64,000 nucleotides of DNA from positions 5,204-69,203 of the forward strand of contig DFCS01000017.1 in NCBI GenBank assembly GCA_002367105.1, given 5' to 3'. The notes below the pieces were generated by a model, which had not been told where the DNA came from, made no database searches, and saw only the letters and a list, made by a program, of their open reading frames with translations. Below are positions 27,692-35,975 of this stretch, in pieces. The first letter of the stretch is position 1. The number at the start of each line of letters is the position of its first letter. The stretch is from Hungatella sp. UBA3048 (GTDB lineage Bacteria; Bacillota; Clostridia; Lachnospirales; Lachnospiraceae). The position numbers were made by a program, and so were the translations under genes.

Positions 27692-28669
27692 ATGAATCAA
27701 ACATTAAAAGGTGCCATATCAAACAGAAAGAATGACTTTATTATTCTTGTAGTCCTCTTATTATTGCCGATGCTTTTCAAAGCGATTAATTTTGAGTATG
27801 CATTTACTATTATAAGTTTTATCTTTATTTATATCGTAGCTGTATCTGGTTTAGATATTGTATTTGGTTATAGCGGACAGATTTCCCTGGGACATGCAGC
27901 TTTCTTCGCAATAGGTGCCTATGGATCTGCAATTATAAACAAATATGCCCATATTCCGGTTGTACTTACCATGATCATTGCGGCTTTTCTTGCAGCCATC
28001 ATTGGTGCGGCCCTGGCTTACCCTGCTTCTAAGCTGGTTTTCCATTTCCTGTCTCTGGCAACCATTGCCTTTGGTGAAATTGTATATCAGCTGGTGGCTC
28101 AGTCTCCTTATGAAATCACAGGTAACTTTACCGGTTTCTTTACAGAATCCGTAAACCTTTTTGGCTTTAAGCTTAATACCTACAACAAGTTTTATTACTT
28201 CGGACTTTTGTGCGTTGTTGTTTTCCTTACTATTAAAACCAATCTGATCAAATCCAAGGTTGGCCGTGCTTTTATCGCTATCCGCGAGAATTCCCATGCA
28301 GCAGACGGTATGGGTATCAATGTACGGAATTATAAGATTCTGGCATTTTCCATCAGTGCGTTCTTCACTGCATTTGCAGGCGGTATGTATGCTCACTGTG
28401 TAAGATTCATCAGCCCGGATACATTTATGTACAAGCAGTCTGTTATGTTCCTTACCATGCTTTTATTCGGCGGAACTGCTTCCCGTTTCGGTCCTATTTT
28501 CGGCGCCGTATCTGTTCTCATTTTAAATGAGGCACTTCGTGCCACTGAGAAGTACCAGTTATTAATTTACGGTGTTTTGCTGCTTATTGTAATCGTCGGA
28601 CTGCCAGGCGGTCTTTACGGCGCATTCCAGGATATTATGGCAAAATTTAAAAAGAAAGGAGCAAAATAA
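27692..28669 (+). CDS. Branched-chain-type ABC transporter permease (LivM-like)
   Basis: A 325-residue membrane protein of the LivM family: several N-terminal hydrophobic helices, the motif FGYSGQISLGHAAFFAIGAYG, and the coupling-helix region GRAFIAIRENSHAADGMGIN. The start is the ATG at 27692. Another ATG three bases before it is out of frame and meets a stop at once. AAGGAGG precedes it. The ATPase genes follow without a gap. Confidence 0.93.
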   Translation: MNQTLKGAISNRKNDFIILVVLLLLPMLFKAINFEYAFTIISFIFIYIVAVSGLDIVFGYSGQISLGHAAFFAIGAYGSAIINKYAHIPVVLTMIIAAFLAAIIGAALAYPASKLVFHFLSLATIAFGEIVYQLVAQSPYEITGNFTGFFTESVNLFGFKLNTYNKFYYFGLLCVVVFLTIKTNLIKSKVGRAFIAIRENSHAADGMGINVRNYKILAFSISAFFTAFAGGMYAHCVRFISPDTFMYKQSVMFLTMLLFGGTASRFGPIFGAVSVLILNEALRATEKYQLLIYGVLLLIVIVGLPGGLYGAFQDIMAKFKKKGAK

Positions 28670-29422
28670 ATGCTGAAAGTCCAGAACGTAACCTTAAGGT
28701 TTGGCGGGTTGGTGGCAAATAATGATGTCTCCATGGAAGTGAGAGAAGGAAAGATCACCGGCCTGATCGGCCCTAACGGTGCCGGAAAAACAACCTTTTT
28801 CAACTGTATCAGCGGTGTTTACACTCCTAATGAAGGAAAGATCATATTTGACGGAAAAGAAATTCAGGGTTTCCGCCCTTATCAGATAAATAAAGCCGGA
28901 ATCAGTCGTACCTATCAGATTATCAACCTGTTTAGAAAAATGAAAGTATATGAGAATGTAATCGTAGGAATGCATTCCAGATTGAATTCTAAATTTACAG
29001 ATTCTCTTTTCAAGACAAAAAAAGAGAGAGAAGAAGAGAAGAAGGCCTATGATAAAGCTCTGGAATTGCTGGACTTTGTAGGACTTCTGGCAGTGAAAGA
29101 TGAACCGGCCGGCTCCCTTTCCTATGGAAAGCAAAGACTTTTGGAAATCTGCCGTGCTCTTGCCAGCGATCCTAAAATTCTGCTTCTTGATGAGCCTGCA
29201 GCAGGTATGAACGGAACAGAGAAAAATGAACTGGATGCCTTGTGTAAAAAGATCGTTGAACGCGGCATCAGCATTCTGATTATTGAACACGACATGAAAC
29301 TGATGATGGGACTTGCGGATTACATGTATGTATTGAACTACGGAAAACTGCTTGCAGAGGGTGTACCTTCCGAGATTCAAAACAATCCTGCAGTTATTGA
29401 AGCATACTTAGGAGGTGAATAA
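28670..29422 (+). CDS. Branched-chain-type ABC transporter ATPase (LivG-like)
   Basis: A 250-residue cytoplasmic ATPase. Walker A GPNGAGKT near residue 35, Q-loop region, signature SYGKQRLLEI (variant of LSGGQ), Walker B ILLLDEPAAGMN, and the switch His in IIEHDM. The C-terminal YLGGE is typical of LivG/LivF proteins. It starts right after the permease stop and overlaps the next gene by one base. Confidence 0.95.
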   Translation: MLKVQNVTLRFGGLVANNDVSMEVREGKITGLIGPNGAGKTTFFNCISGVYTPNEGKIIFDGKEIQGFRPYQINKAGISRTYQIINLFRKMKVYENVIVGMHSRLNSKFTDSLFKTKKEREEEKKAYDKALELLDFVGLLAVKDEPAGSLSYGKQRLLEICRALASDPKILLLDEPAAGMNGTEKNELDALCKKIVERGISILIIEHDMKLMMGLADYMYVLNYGKLLAEGVPSEIQNNPAVIEAYLGGE

Positions 29423-30144
29423 TGGGAAAGCATTTATTAGAACTGAAAAACCTTCAGTATTCTTATGGAAATATTAAAGTAGTACATGGAATTGACCTCT
29501 ATGTAGATGAGGGGGAAATCGTAACCATCATCGGCGCCAACGGTGCAGGTAAAACCACAACTCTTCAGACCGTTTCCGGACTGACTGCAGCTTCCGGTGT
29601 AAAAGGTGAAATTTATTTTGACGGCAAACGTATTGACCGTATGAGAGGCCACGTAATTACCAATCAGGGTCTGGTTCAGGTTTTGGAAGGAAGACACGTA
29701 TTCTCAAAACTTTCCGTAGCAGAAAATATTCAGATGGGAACCTATATTCGCAAGGATAGGGCCAATATCAGCAAAGATATTGACAAAGTATACGAAATGT
29801 TCCCAAGATTGTATGAGCGCAGAACCCAGTTAGCCGGTACTCTTTCCGGCGGCGAGCAGCAGATGCTTGCAATCGGCCGCGCCCTGCTTTGCAATCCCAG
29901 AATGATTTTACTTGATGAGCCTTCTCTGGGACTTGCACCAATTATTATCAGAGAAATTTTTGAATCCATTGTTCGTATTAACAAGCAGGGAACTTCTGTT
30001 CTTTTCGTAGAGCAGAACTCTAAGATAGCGCTGAATGTAGCCAACCGCGGTTATGTTATGCAAAACGGAGAAATCACACTTCACGATACCAGTGAGAATC
30101 TGCTTCAGAATGAGGAAGTCAAGAAAGCCTACTTAGGCGAATAA
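29422..30144 (+). CDS. Branched-chain-type ABC transporter ATPase (LivF-like)
   Basis: A 240-residue ATPase that pairs with the LivG-like subunit. Walker A GANGAGKT, signature LSGGEQQMLAIGRAL, Walker B MILLDEPSLGL, switch region FVEQN (His replaced, as is usual in LivF), C-terminal YLGE. The start codon shares a base with the stop of the previous gene, so translation is coupled. Confidence 0.95.
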   Translation: MGKHLLELKNLQYSYGNIKVVHGIDLYVDEGEIVTIIGANGAGKTTTLQTVSGLTAASGVKGEIYFDGKRIDRMRGHVITNQGLVQVLEGRHVFSKLSVAENIQMGTYIRKDRANISKDIDKVYEMFPRLYERRTQLAGTLSGGEQQMLAIGRALLCNPRMILLDEPSLGLAPIIIREIFESIVRINKQGTSVLFVEQNSKIALNVANRGYVMQNGEITLHDTSENLLQNEEVKKAYLGE

Positions 30145-30156
30145 ACGCTTTTATGG

Positions 30157-30210
30157 CAGACATGGTACAAGCTTTTTATGAAACAATGGCTGTATACCAT
30201 GTCTGTTTTA
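30157..30210 (+). terminator. Hairpin with T-tail after livF-like gene
   Basis: Arms CAGACATGGTA (30157-30167) and TACCATGTCTG (30195-30205) pair perfectly, followed by TTTT. The 27-base loop is large. It probably gives partial termination before the second LarA-like gene, because no separate promoter is evident there. Confidence 0.65.
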
Positions 30211-30241
30211 ACTACTTATAAAGAAAGGGAAGTGCGTTGAT

Positions 30242-31525
30242 ATGAGAGAAAGACCTTTTGTGGCAGATCTGGTTAAGGATGTAAAGGTCCCCAAAATGTT
30301 TCGGGTGCGCCAGATATTTCCACGTCCTAAGATTGAGTCAAAGGATATTCCCGGAGTGATAGAAAAACTTCTTTCAGAAGAAAAATTTTCTTCCCAGATT
30401 AAGCCGGGGATGAGAATTGCAATCACAGCCGGTTCCAGAGGTATTGCAAACAATGCCCTGACCACAAAATGCATTGCTGATTTTGTCAAATCAAGAGGCG
30501 GACAGCCCTTTGTAGTTCCTGCTATGGGAAGCCATGGCGGGAGTACCGCAGAAGGACAGAGAGCGGTCCTGGCAGGCTACGGAATCACAGAAGAATATCT
30601 TCAGTGTCCCATTCTTTCTTCTATGGAAGTGAAGAAAATAGGGACCAATGAAGAAGGCGGAGATGTTTACATTGATAAATACGCCGCCGAAGCTGACGGA
30701 ATTATTATAGGCTGCAGAATTAAGCCCCATACAGCATTCCGCGGTCCTTATGAAAGCGGAATCATGAAAATGATGGCAATTGGTCTTGGAAAGCAGTATG
30801 GAGCCGAGGTCTGCCATGAAGCCGGATTTAAAAATATGGCAAAGAATGTGCCTCTGTTCGGCAAGGCCATCATTAAGTATGCACCTATTTTGTTTGCAGT
30901 TCCTACTATTGAAAATGCCTATGATGAAACAAGCAGAATTGTTGCTGTAAATGCAGATGAAATTGAAGAAAAAGAGCCGGCCCTTTTAATGGAAGCTGCT
31001 TCCAATATGGCCAGAATCCTGGTGGATTCATGCGATGTTCTAATTGTAGATGAAATTGGAAAGAATTACAGCGGTGACGGAATGGATCCCAATATTACTG
31101 GAACCTTCTGCACTCCTTATGCCACTGGAGGCATTGATGCCCAGAGAGTGGTTGTTCTGGATTTAAGCGAAGAAACCCATGGAAACGGCATTGGTCTGGG
31201 CTATTCCAGCGCAACTACAAAGCGTGTATTTGAGAAGCTTGATTTAGCTTCCATGTACCCAAATGCAATCACCTGTACCGTTCTTGGCGGTGTCCGGATT
31301 CCTATTATTATGGAAAGTGATAAGGAAGCCATTTCGGTCTGCATCAAGACTTGTAACGAGATCGACAAGACCCGGCCTAGAATTGTAAGAATACCCAACA
31401 GCCTTCATCTGGAGCACATCATGCTTTCAGAAGATTATATGGAGGTAATTAAGGGAAACCCCAATATTGAAATAGAATCCGAACCAATGGAATTGCCTTT
31501 CGATGAGAATGGAATGCTTTGGTAG
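30242..31525 (+). CDS. LarA-family (nickel-pincer) racemase/epimerase homologue 2
   Basis: A 427-residue paralogue of the protein at 24118, alike over its whole length (MGSHGG-TAEGQRA-LAGYG-TEEY is shared). The LarA-type residues are again present: R66, H98, H163, K176 and H192, with the Lys-His spacing of 16. The second His seen in paralogue 1 (HESG) is Tyr here, so that position is not essential. Two different LarA-like proteins around one importer could act on two substrates, or form a mixed complex. The next gene, a zinc dehydrogenase, starts 27 bases later. The ribosome site GAAAGGGA is about ten bases from the ATG. Confidence 0.75.
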   Translation: MRERPFVADLVKDVKVPKMFRVRQIFPRPKIESKDIPGVIEKLLSEEKFSSQIKPGMRIAITAGSRGIANNALTTKCIADFVKSRGGQPFVVPAMGSHGGSTAEGQRAVLAGYGITEEYLQCPILSSMEVKKIGTNEEGGDVYIDKYAAEADGIIIGCRIKPHTAFRGPYESGIMKMMAIGLGKQYGAEVCHEAGFKNMAKNVPLFGKAIIKYAPILFAVPTIENAYDETSRIVAVNADEIEEKEPALLMEAASNMARILVDSCDVLIVDEIGKNYSGDGMDPNITGTFCTPYATGGIDAQRVVVLDLSEETHGNGIGLGYSSATTKRVFEKLDLASMYPNAITCTVLGGVRIPIIMESDKEAISVCIKTCNEIDKTRPRIVRIPNSLHLEHIMLSEDYMEVIKGNPNIEIESEPMELPFDENGMLW

Positions 31526-31552
31526 GAATTGAAGATAAGGAGACGTAATATT

Positions 31553-32608
31553 ATGAAAGCAATTTATATTGTTGAACCTGGCAAGGTAGAAATCAGAGAA
31601 ATTGAAAAGCCGGTTAGAAAACCAGGAGAAGCATTGCTTAAGGTTTTATATGGAGGTATCTGCGGCAGTGATTTAGGGTCCTACAGAGGAACATTTGCAT
31701 ATTTTGATTATCCAAGAATTCCCGGACATGAGTTCAGTGCGGAAATTGTTGAAGTTGATGAGAACAATGAATATGGATTGAAAAATGGAATGATCGTTAC
31801 ATGCAATCCCTACTTTAACTGCGGAACCTGCTATAGCTGCAAAAAGGGTCTTGTCAATGCCTGCATGGACAACCAGACCATGGGCTGCCAGAGAGACGGT
31901 GCATTCTCCGAATATATTACCATGCCTCTGGAGCGGATTTTTGACGGAAAAGGAATTTCTGCCAAGGTTCTTGCAGCAATAGAGCCTTTCTGTATCGGAT
32001 ATCATGGCATTCAGCGTGCAGGAATAAAAAAAGGCGACAAAGTTCTGGTTGTCGGCTCCGGAACTATCGGTGTTCTGGCAGCTATTGCTGCAAAGACCCT
32101 CGGAGGCGAAGTATATATGGCTGATGTGGCAAAAGCGAAACTGGACTATGCTAAGGAAAGCTTTGATTTTGCCGGAACCATCTTAAATGACGGTCCGGAT
32201 GCCCTTGACAAAGCGACGAAAGAAATTACCGGAAGCATTAATATCAACGGCAATGAGGTCGCTTATGGATTCGATGTGTGTATTGAAGCGGTAGGACTTC
32301 CTTCTACCTTCCAGAACTGTATCGATGCTGCGGCATTCGGCGGGAAAGTGATTCTTATCGGCGTAGGAAAGAAGAATCTGGACTTCAACTTTACCATGAT
32401 TCAGAAGAAAGAACTGGATGTTTACGGAAGCCGCAATGCCATGAACAAAGATTTCATTGAATTGATTGATATTGTAAAAGAAGGCGGCGTAAACTTAGAA
32501 AAAGTAATCACAGACGTATATAAATATGAAGAGGCTGCAAAAGCCTTTGAAGATTTCAGCAATAATGGGGCTGAAATGCTGAAAGTTATTTTAGATTTCA
32601 CCAAATAA
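31553..32608 (+). CDS. Zinc-dependent alcohol dehydrogenase (MDR, sugar/polyol type)
   Basis: A 351-residue medium-chain dehydrogenase. Catalytic-zinc residues: Cys in GGICGSD and His-Glu in IPGHEF. The structural-zinc Cys set is in NCGTCYSCKKGLVNAC. The Rossmann loop is VGSGTIGVLAA. It resembles sorbitol, L-idonate, L-threonine and L-galactonate 5-dehydrogenases; the exact substrate cannot be read from sequence. In E. coli, L-galactonate is oxidised by such an enzyme to tagaturonate, the substrate of UxaB, which is also encoded in this window. The ATG at 31553 follows AAGGAGA; an upstream TTG is less likely. Confidence 0.85.
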   Translation: MKAIYIVEPGKVEIREIEKPVRKPGEALLKVLYGGICGSDLGSYRGTFAYFDYPRIPGHEFSAEIVEVDENNEYGLKNGMIVTCNPYFNCGTCYSCKKGLVNACMDNQTMGCQRDGAFSEYITMPLERIFDGKGISAKVLAAIEPFCIGYHGIQRAGIKKGDKVLVVGSGTIGVLAAIAAKTLGGEVYMADVAKAKLDYAKESFDFAGTILNDGPDALDKATKEITGSININGNEVAYGFDVCIEAVGLPSTFQNCIDAAAFGGKVILIGVGKKNLDFNFTMIQKKELDVYGSRNAMNKDFIELIDIVKEGGVNLEKVITDVYKYEEAAKAFEDFSNNGAEMLKVILDFTK

Positions 32609-32629
32609 ATCTTCAAAAGAATTTCTATG

Positions 32630-32675
32630 GTCCATCTGGGACACCTTCTTTGCAGAGGTGTCCCATGGACTTTTT
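32630..32675 (+). terminator. Terminator ending the larA-like/ABC/ADH operon
   Basis: A strong stem (arms GGTCCAT-CT-GGGACACCT and AGGTGTCCCATGGAC) with a short loop and a T-run at 32671-32675. Confidence 0.85.
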
Positions 32676-32723
32676 GAATTTTATTGAGCCATGTTTTGTA
32701 TTCTAAAAAATGAATAATAAAAC

Positions 32724-32752
32724 TTGCTTTATTGACAAGCATGCTATATAAT
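32724..32752 (+). promoter_or_regulatory. Promoter of the lacI-type gene
   Basis: TTGCTT at 32724-32729, 17-base spacer, TATAAT at 32747-32752. The operator at 32766 starts 13 bases past the -10 box, which indicates autorepression. Confidence 0.7.
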
Positions 32753-32765
32753 GAAACGTGAATAG

Positions 32766-32779
32766 TGTAAGCACTTACA
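32766..32779. promoter_or_regulatory. LacI-type operator, second copy
   Basis: The perfect palindrome TGTAAGCACTTACA, with the central CG-free CA/TG arrangement often bound by LacI-family proteins. It is identical (reverse-complemented) to the site in the uxaA promoter at 22618-22631. Confidence 0.75.
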
Positions 32780-32893
32780 ATATTGTTTTAAATGAAATTG
32801 AAATTAGGGTAAAACGCAGGTATAATCTGACAGAAAGGCCGTTTTACTCTCTTTTTGTTATAAAAGTTAAATGAGGCAAAAGGGACTACCAGG

Positions 32894-33898
32894 ATGAATA
32901 TTTATGACATTGCAGAGCTTGCAGGAGTTTCCATCGCTACCGTATCCCGGGTGGTGAACGACAGCCCCCGTGTGAGTGAGAAAACTAAACAAAAAGTCAG
33001 GGCGATTATGGAAGAGCATGGTTATACTCCCAATGTATTTGCCAGGGGACTTGGACTTGATTCCATGAAGACCATTGGTATTTTATGTCCGGATGTATCA
33101 GATGCTTATATGGCTACGGCAGTAGCCCATTTGGAGAGCCGCATGCACGAGCATGGTTACGACTGTATTTTGTGCTGCAGCGGGTTTGAACAGTCCGTGA
33201 AAGAAAAATATGTCAGCCTCCTTCTTGCGAAGCGGATTGATGCGCTCATCATGGTCGGTTCTACTTATGCAGGAACAGGAGAATCGGATAAACATACGCA
33301 GTATGTCCGTAATGCAGCAAAGCAGGTTCCGGTATTTTTGATTAACGGATATTTGGATGGCGAGAATATTTATTGCGCTTATGGAGATGATTATCAGGCA
33401 ACCTACGATGTGGCCAGCCAGATGATTGAGACAGGACGGCGCAGAATCCTGTTTCTCTGTGACTCCCATTCTTACAGCGCAAATCAGAAGCTGGCAGGCT
33501 ATGAATCCGCTTTAAAAGCCCACGGGCTTCCTGTGCTTGGAGATTTAAAGCTTTATGTAAAGAACCGGATCCATACGGTAAGGGATATCCTTCTGGAGCG
33601 CCGTGATTTACGGTTTGACAGCGTGGTAGCCACAGATGACGGTCTTGCCGTAGGAGCGATTAAGTATGCCAATACAAAGCTTTTAAAGGTACCGGAAAAT
33701 TTGTGCATTACCGGATTTAATAATTCCGCCCTGTCGATCTGCAGCGATCCGGAGCTTTCTTCCATTGATAACCGGATCGAAGAATTATGCAACATCTCCG
33801 TCGATAATATGATGAAAATCCTTCTGGGAGAAGAAGAAGTTAACAGGAACAGCCGGATTCCATGCCGGCTGATCAAACGGTGTACCACTGATTTTTAG
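32894..33898 (+). CDS. LacI-family transcriptional regulator
   Basis: A 334-residue regulator. The N-terminal helix-turn-helix MNIYDIAELAGVSIATVSRV and hinge helix (NVFARGLG) are followed by a sugar-binding periplasmic-protein-like domain (IGILCPDVSDAY, GVDSVVATDDGLAVGA-type end). LacI proteins usually repress and are released by a sugar or sugar acid. Because its own promoter and the uxaA promoter carry the same 14-bp palindrome at the same place, I infer it controls uxaA-uxaB and itself. No second site was found at the larA-like operon, which seems to answer to GntR instead. Confidence 0.9.
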   Translation: MNIYDIAELAGVSIATVSRVVNDSPRVSEKTKQKVRAIMEEHGYTPNVFARGLGLDSMKTIGILCPDVSDAYMATAVAHLESRMHEHGYDCILCCSGFEQSVKEKYVSLLLAKRIDALIMVGSTYAGTGESDKHTQYVRNAAKQVPVFLINGYLDGENIYCAYGDDYQATYDVASQMIETGRRRILFLCDSHSYSANQKLAGYESALKAHGLPVLGDLKLYVKNRIHTVRDILLERRDLRFDSVVATDDGLAVGAIKYANTKLLKVPENLCITGFNNSALSICSDPELSSIDNRIEELCNISVDNMMKILLGEEEVNRNSRIPCRLIKRCTTDF

Positions 33899-33902
33899 CC
33901 TA

Positions 33903-33931
33903 TTGTCATTTCTTTCCGTGTATGCTAAAAT
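33903..33931 (+). promoter_or_regulatory. Promoter with extended -10 before the acidic protein and dusB
   Basis: TTGTCA at 33903-33908, 17-base spacer, TAAAAT at 33926-33931 preceded by TGC (extended -10). It lies directly after the lacI-type stop codon. Confidence 0.6.
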
Positions 33932-33959
33932 ATAATCTCAGTAAATATTGGAAATGCGC

Positions 33960-34346
33960 ATGAATAAGGAAAGAGCGGTGGCAGAAACGATGGAGCATGA
34001 TGGAGATAATGTGGTGCTATGCGGCGCCAATTCCTATGAGCAGAAATATTATTTTAACCAGCAGTTTGTGAGCCTCCCCGAAAGCATCAAGCAGGATCTT
34101 CAAATTATGTGCGTGCTTTATACCGAAGATGTAGGTGGAATCCTTATCATGGAATACGATGAGGATGGCACCCTGGAATTTAAGGTGACAGCAGAGGAGG
34201 GGGATTACCTGTTTGACGAGATCGGAAGCGTGCTGAAGATCAAGCAGTACCGGAAAGAGAAAAGGGAACTTCTGGAATCTTTGGAAATGTATTACCGGGT
34301 GTTTTATCTGGGAGAAGAATTGGAAGGCGGAGAAATAGATACGTGA
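33960..34346 (+). CDS. Conserved acidic protein, possibly DUF6145
   Basis: A 128-residue acidic cytoplasmic protein without membrane segments or motifs of known enzymes. Beta-rich N-terminus (VVLCGANSYEQKYYFN), then VLYTEDVGGILIMEYDEDG and a charged helix. It is usually found just before dusB in Lachnospiraceae, and I think it corresponds to DUF6145, though I cannot check this. The stop overlaps the dusB GTG by four bases (GTGA), so the two are translated together. The exact start among three nearby in-frame codons is uncertain. Confidence 0.6.
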   Translation: MNKERAVAETMEHDGDNVVLCGANSYEQKYYFNQQFVSLPESIKQDLQIMCVLYTEDVGGILIMEYDEDGTLEFKVTAEEGDYLFDEIGSVLKIKQYRKEKRELLESLEMYYRVFYLGEELEGGEIDT

Positions 34347-35323
34347 AGCTTAGAATTGGAAATTTGACGTTGGATAACAACCTGATACTGGCACCTATGG
34401 CAGGAGTTACGGACCTGCCATTTCGTTTTCTCTGCAGGGAGCAGGGCTGCGGTATGGCAGTAACGGAGATGGTCAGCGCCAAGGCAATTTTATATAAAAA
34501 CAGAAATACAAATGAGCTGCTAAAGGTGGCCGATGGGGAAGGCCCTGTCAGCCTCCAGCTTTTTGGTTCTGATCCGGAAATCATGGCAGATATTGCGGCT
34601 AAAGTGGGAGAAGGGCCCTATGCATTCATTGATGTGAACATGGGGTGTCCCATGCCTAAGATCGTTAATAACGGCGAGGGGTCGGCACTAATGAAGGATA
34701 TCAGGCTAGCAGAGCGTATTTTGACCGCTATGGTAAAGAATGTTAAAAAGCCTGTGACCGTAAAATTCAGAAAAGGTTTTACGGAAGAGGACTGCAATGC
34801 CGTGGAATTTGCCAAAATGGCGGAAGGCTGCGGAGTGGCGGCAGTTGCCGTTCATGGCAGGACCAGGGAACAGTATTATTCAGGAACAGCCGACTGGGAT
34901 ATTATAAGGAAGGTAAAGGAAGCTGTCTCAATTCCGGTCATTGGAAACGGCGACGTATTTAAGCCGGAGGATGCAAAGGCTCTTCTGGAGGTGACCGGCT
35001 GTGACGGGGTGATGATCGCCAGAGGAGCCAAGGGAAATCCCTGGATCTTTAAAAGAACCCTGCATTATCTGGAAACAGGAGAGCTGCTTCCCGGACCCAC
35101 CAGAGAGGAAATCTGCAGGATGATCATCCGGCACGGTGCCCTGCAGATGGAGCATAAAGGGGAAGTGGTGGCCATGCGTGAGATGCGTGGGCATATGGCA
35201 TGGTATACGGCTGGATTGCCTCATTCCGCAAAGCTTAGAAATGATATCAACCAGGTGGGAACCATGGACGAATTAAAACGTTTTGTGGAAGATCGGATGG
35301 CCGGCTTACAGCCAGAGAAATAG
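34343..35323 (+). CDS. dusB: tRNA-dihydrouridine synthase B
   Basis: A 326-residue FMN enzyme that reduces uridine in tRNA to dihydrouridine. TIM-barrel start with LAPMAGVTDLPFR, catalytic Cys in DVNMGCPMPKIV, FMN-phosphate site VIGNGDVF and GCDGVMIARGA. C-terminal helical tRNA-binding domain. It starts with GTG inside the stop of the previous gene. In Clostridia it commonly precedes greA and lysS, as here. Confidence 0.94.
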   Translation: MKLRIGNLTLDNNLILAPMAGVTDLPFRFLCREQGCGMAVTEMVSAKAILYKNRNTNELLKVADGEGPVSLQLFGSDPEIMADIAAKVGEGPYAFIDVNMGCPMPKIVNNGEGSALMKDIRLAERILTAMVKNVKKPVTVKFRKGFTEEDCNAVEFAKMAEGCGVAAVAVHGRTREQYYSGTADWDIIRKVKEAVSIPVIGNGDVFKPEDAKALLEVTGCDGVMIARGAKGNPWIFKRTLHYLETGELLPGPTREEICRMIIRHGALQMEHKGEVVAMREMRGHMAWYTAGLPHSAKLRNDINQVGTMDELKRFVEDRMAGLQPEK

Positions 35324-35343
35324 AATCAGGAACAGTTACATTC

Positions 35344-35372
35344 TTGACAATTTTAGATGTTTACGCTATAAT
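35344..35372 (+). promoter_or_regulatory. Consensus sigma-A promoter of greA-lysS
   Basis: TTGACA at 35344-35349, 17 bases, TATAAT at 35367-35372: a perfect match to the housekeeping consensus, 49 bases before the greA start. Confidence 0.9.
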
Positions 35373-35420
35373 ATTTGGAATGCGAATGAGCGAGTATGAA
35401 ACCAGGAGGAATCAAAAACC

Positions 35421-35903
35421 ATGGTAGATAAGAAGAATATTTTAACCTACGAAGGCCTTAAAAGATACGAGGATGAGCTTCAGAATTTAAAGGTAGTAAA
35501 GAGAAAAGAAGTTGCCCAGAAGATCAAGGAAGCCAGAGAGCAAGGCGACTTATCCGAGAACGCTGAGTATGATGCCGCTAAGGATGAACAAAGAGACATT
35601 GAGCTGCGTATTGAAGAACTGGAGAAGCTCCTTAAGAATGCTGAGGTAGTCGTTGAGGATGAGATCGATTTAGATAAGATTAACATTGGCTGCAAGGTAA
35701 AAGTCTACGATGTTGACGAAGACGAAGAGATGGAATTCAAAATTGTGGGTTCCACGGAGGCAAACAGCCTTCAGAATAAAATTTCCAATGAATCCCCGGT
35801 TGGTCATGCACTGATTGGCAGGAAAGTTGGAGATGTGGTAGACGTAGAGACACAATCCGGTGTGATCCAGTATAAAGTTCTGGAAATCCAGAGAGTGTCA
35901 TAG
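35421..35903 (+). CDS. greA: Transcription elongation factor GreA
   Basis: A 160-residue factor that enters the RNA polymerase secondary channel and triggers cleavage of backtracked RNA. N-terminal coiled coil (about 10-75) with the acidic tip EQGDLSENAEYDAAKDEQ, in which the Asp and Glu that hold the catalytic Mg are present, then the FKBP-like C-terminal domain with SPVGHALIGRKVGD. Full length. It precedes lysS by 72 bases. Confidence 0.97.
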   Translation: MVDKKNILTYEGLKRYEDELQNLKVVKRKEVAQKIKEAREQGDLSENAEYDAAKDEQRDIELRIEELEKLLKNAEVVVEDEIDLDKINIGCKVKVYDVDEDEEMEFKIVGSTEANSLQNKISNESPVGHALIGRKVGDVVDVETQSGVIQYKVLEIQRVS

Positions 35904-35975
35904 AAAATAAGCCGTTCGATGAGCCGTCTGGCGAATCGAACTTCCTTAACATAGTTCACAAAGGAGTGAAAACAG

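Noticed and set aside
35904..35975. T-box or other riboswitch before lysS
   Set aside because: The gap is only 72 bases, with no specifier or antiterminator pattern; lysS is read from the greA promoter.
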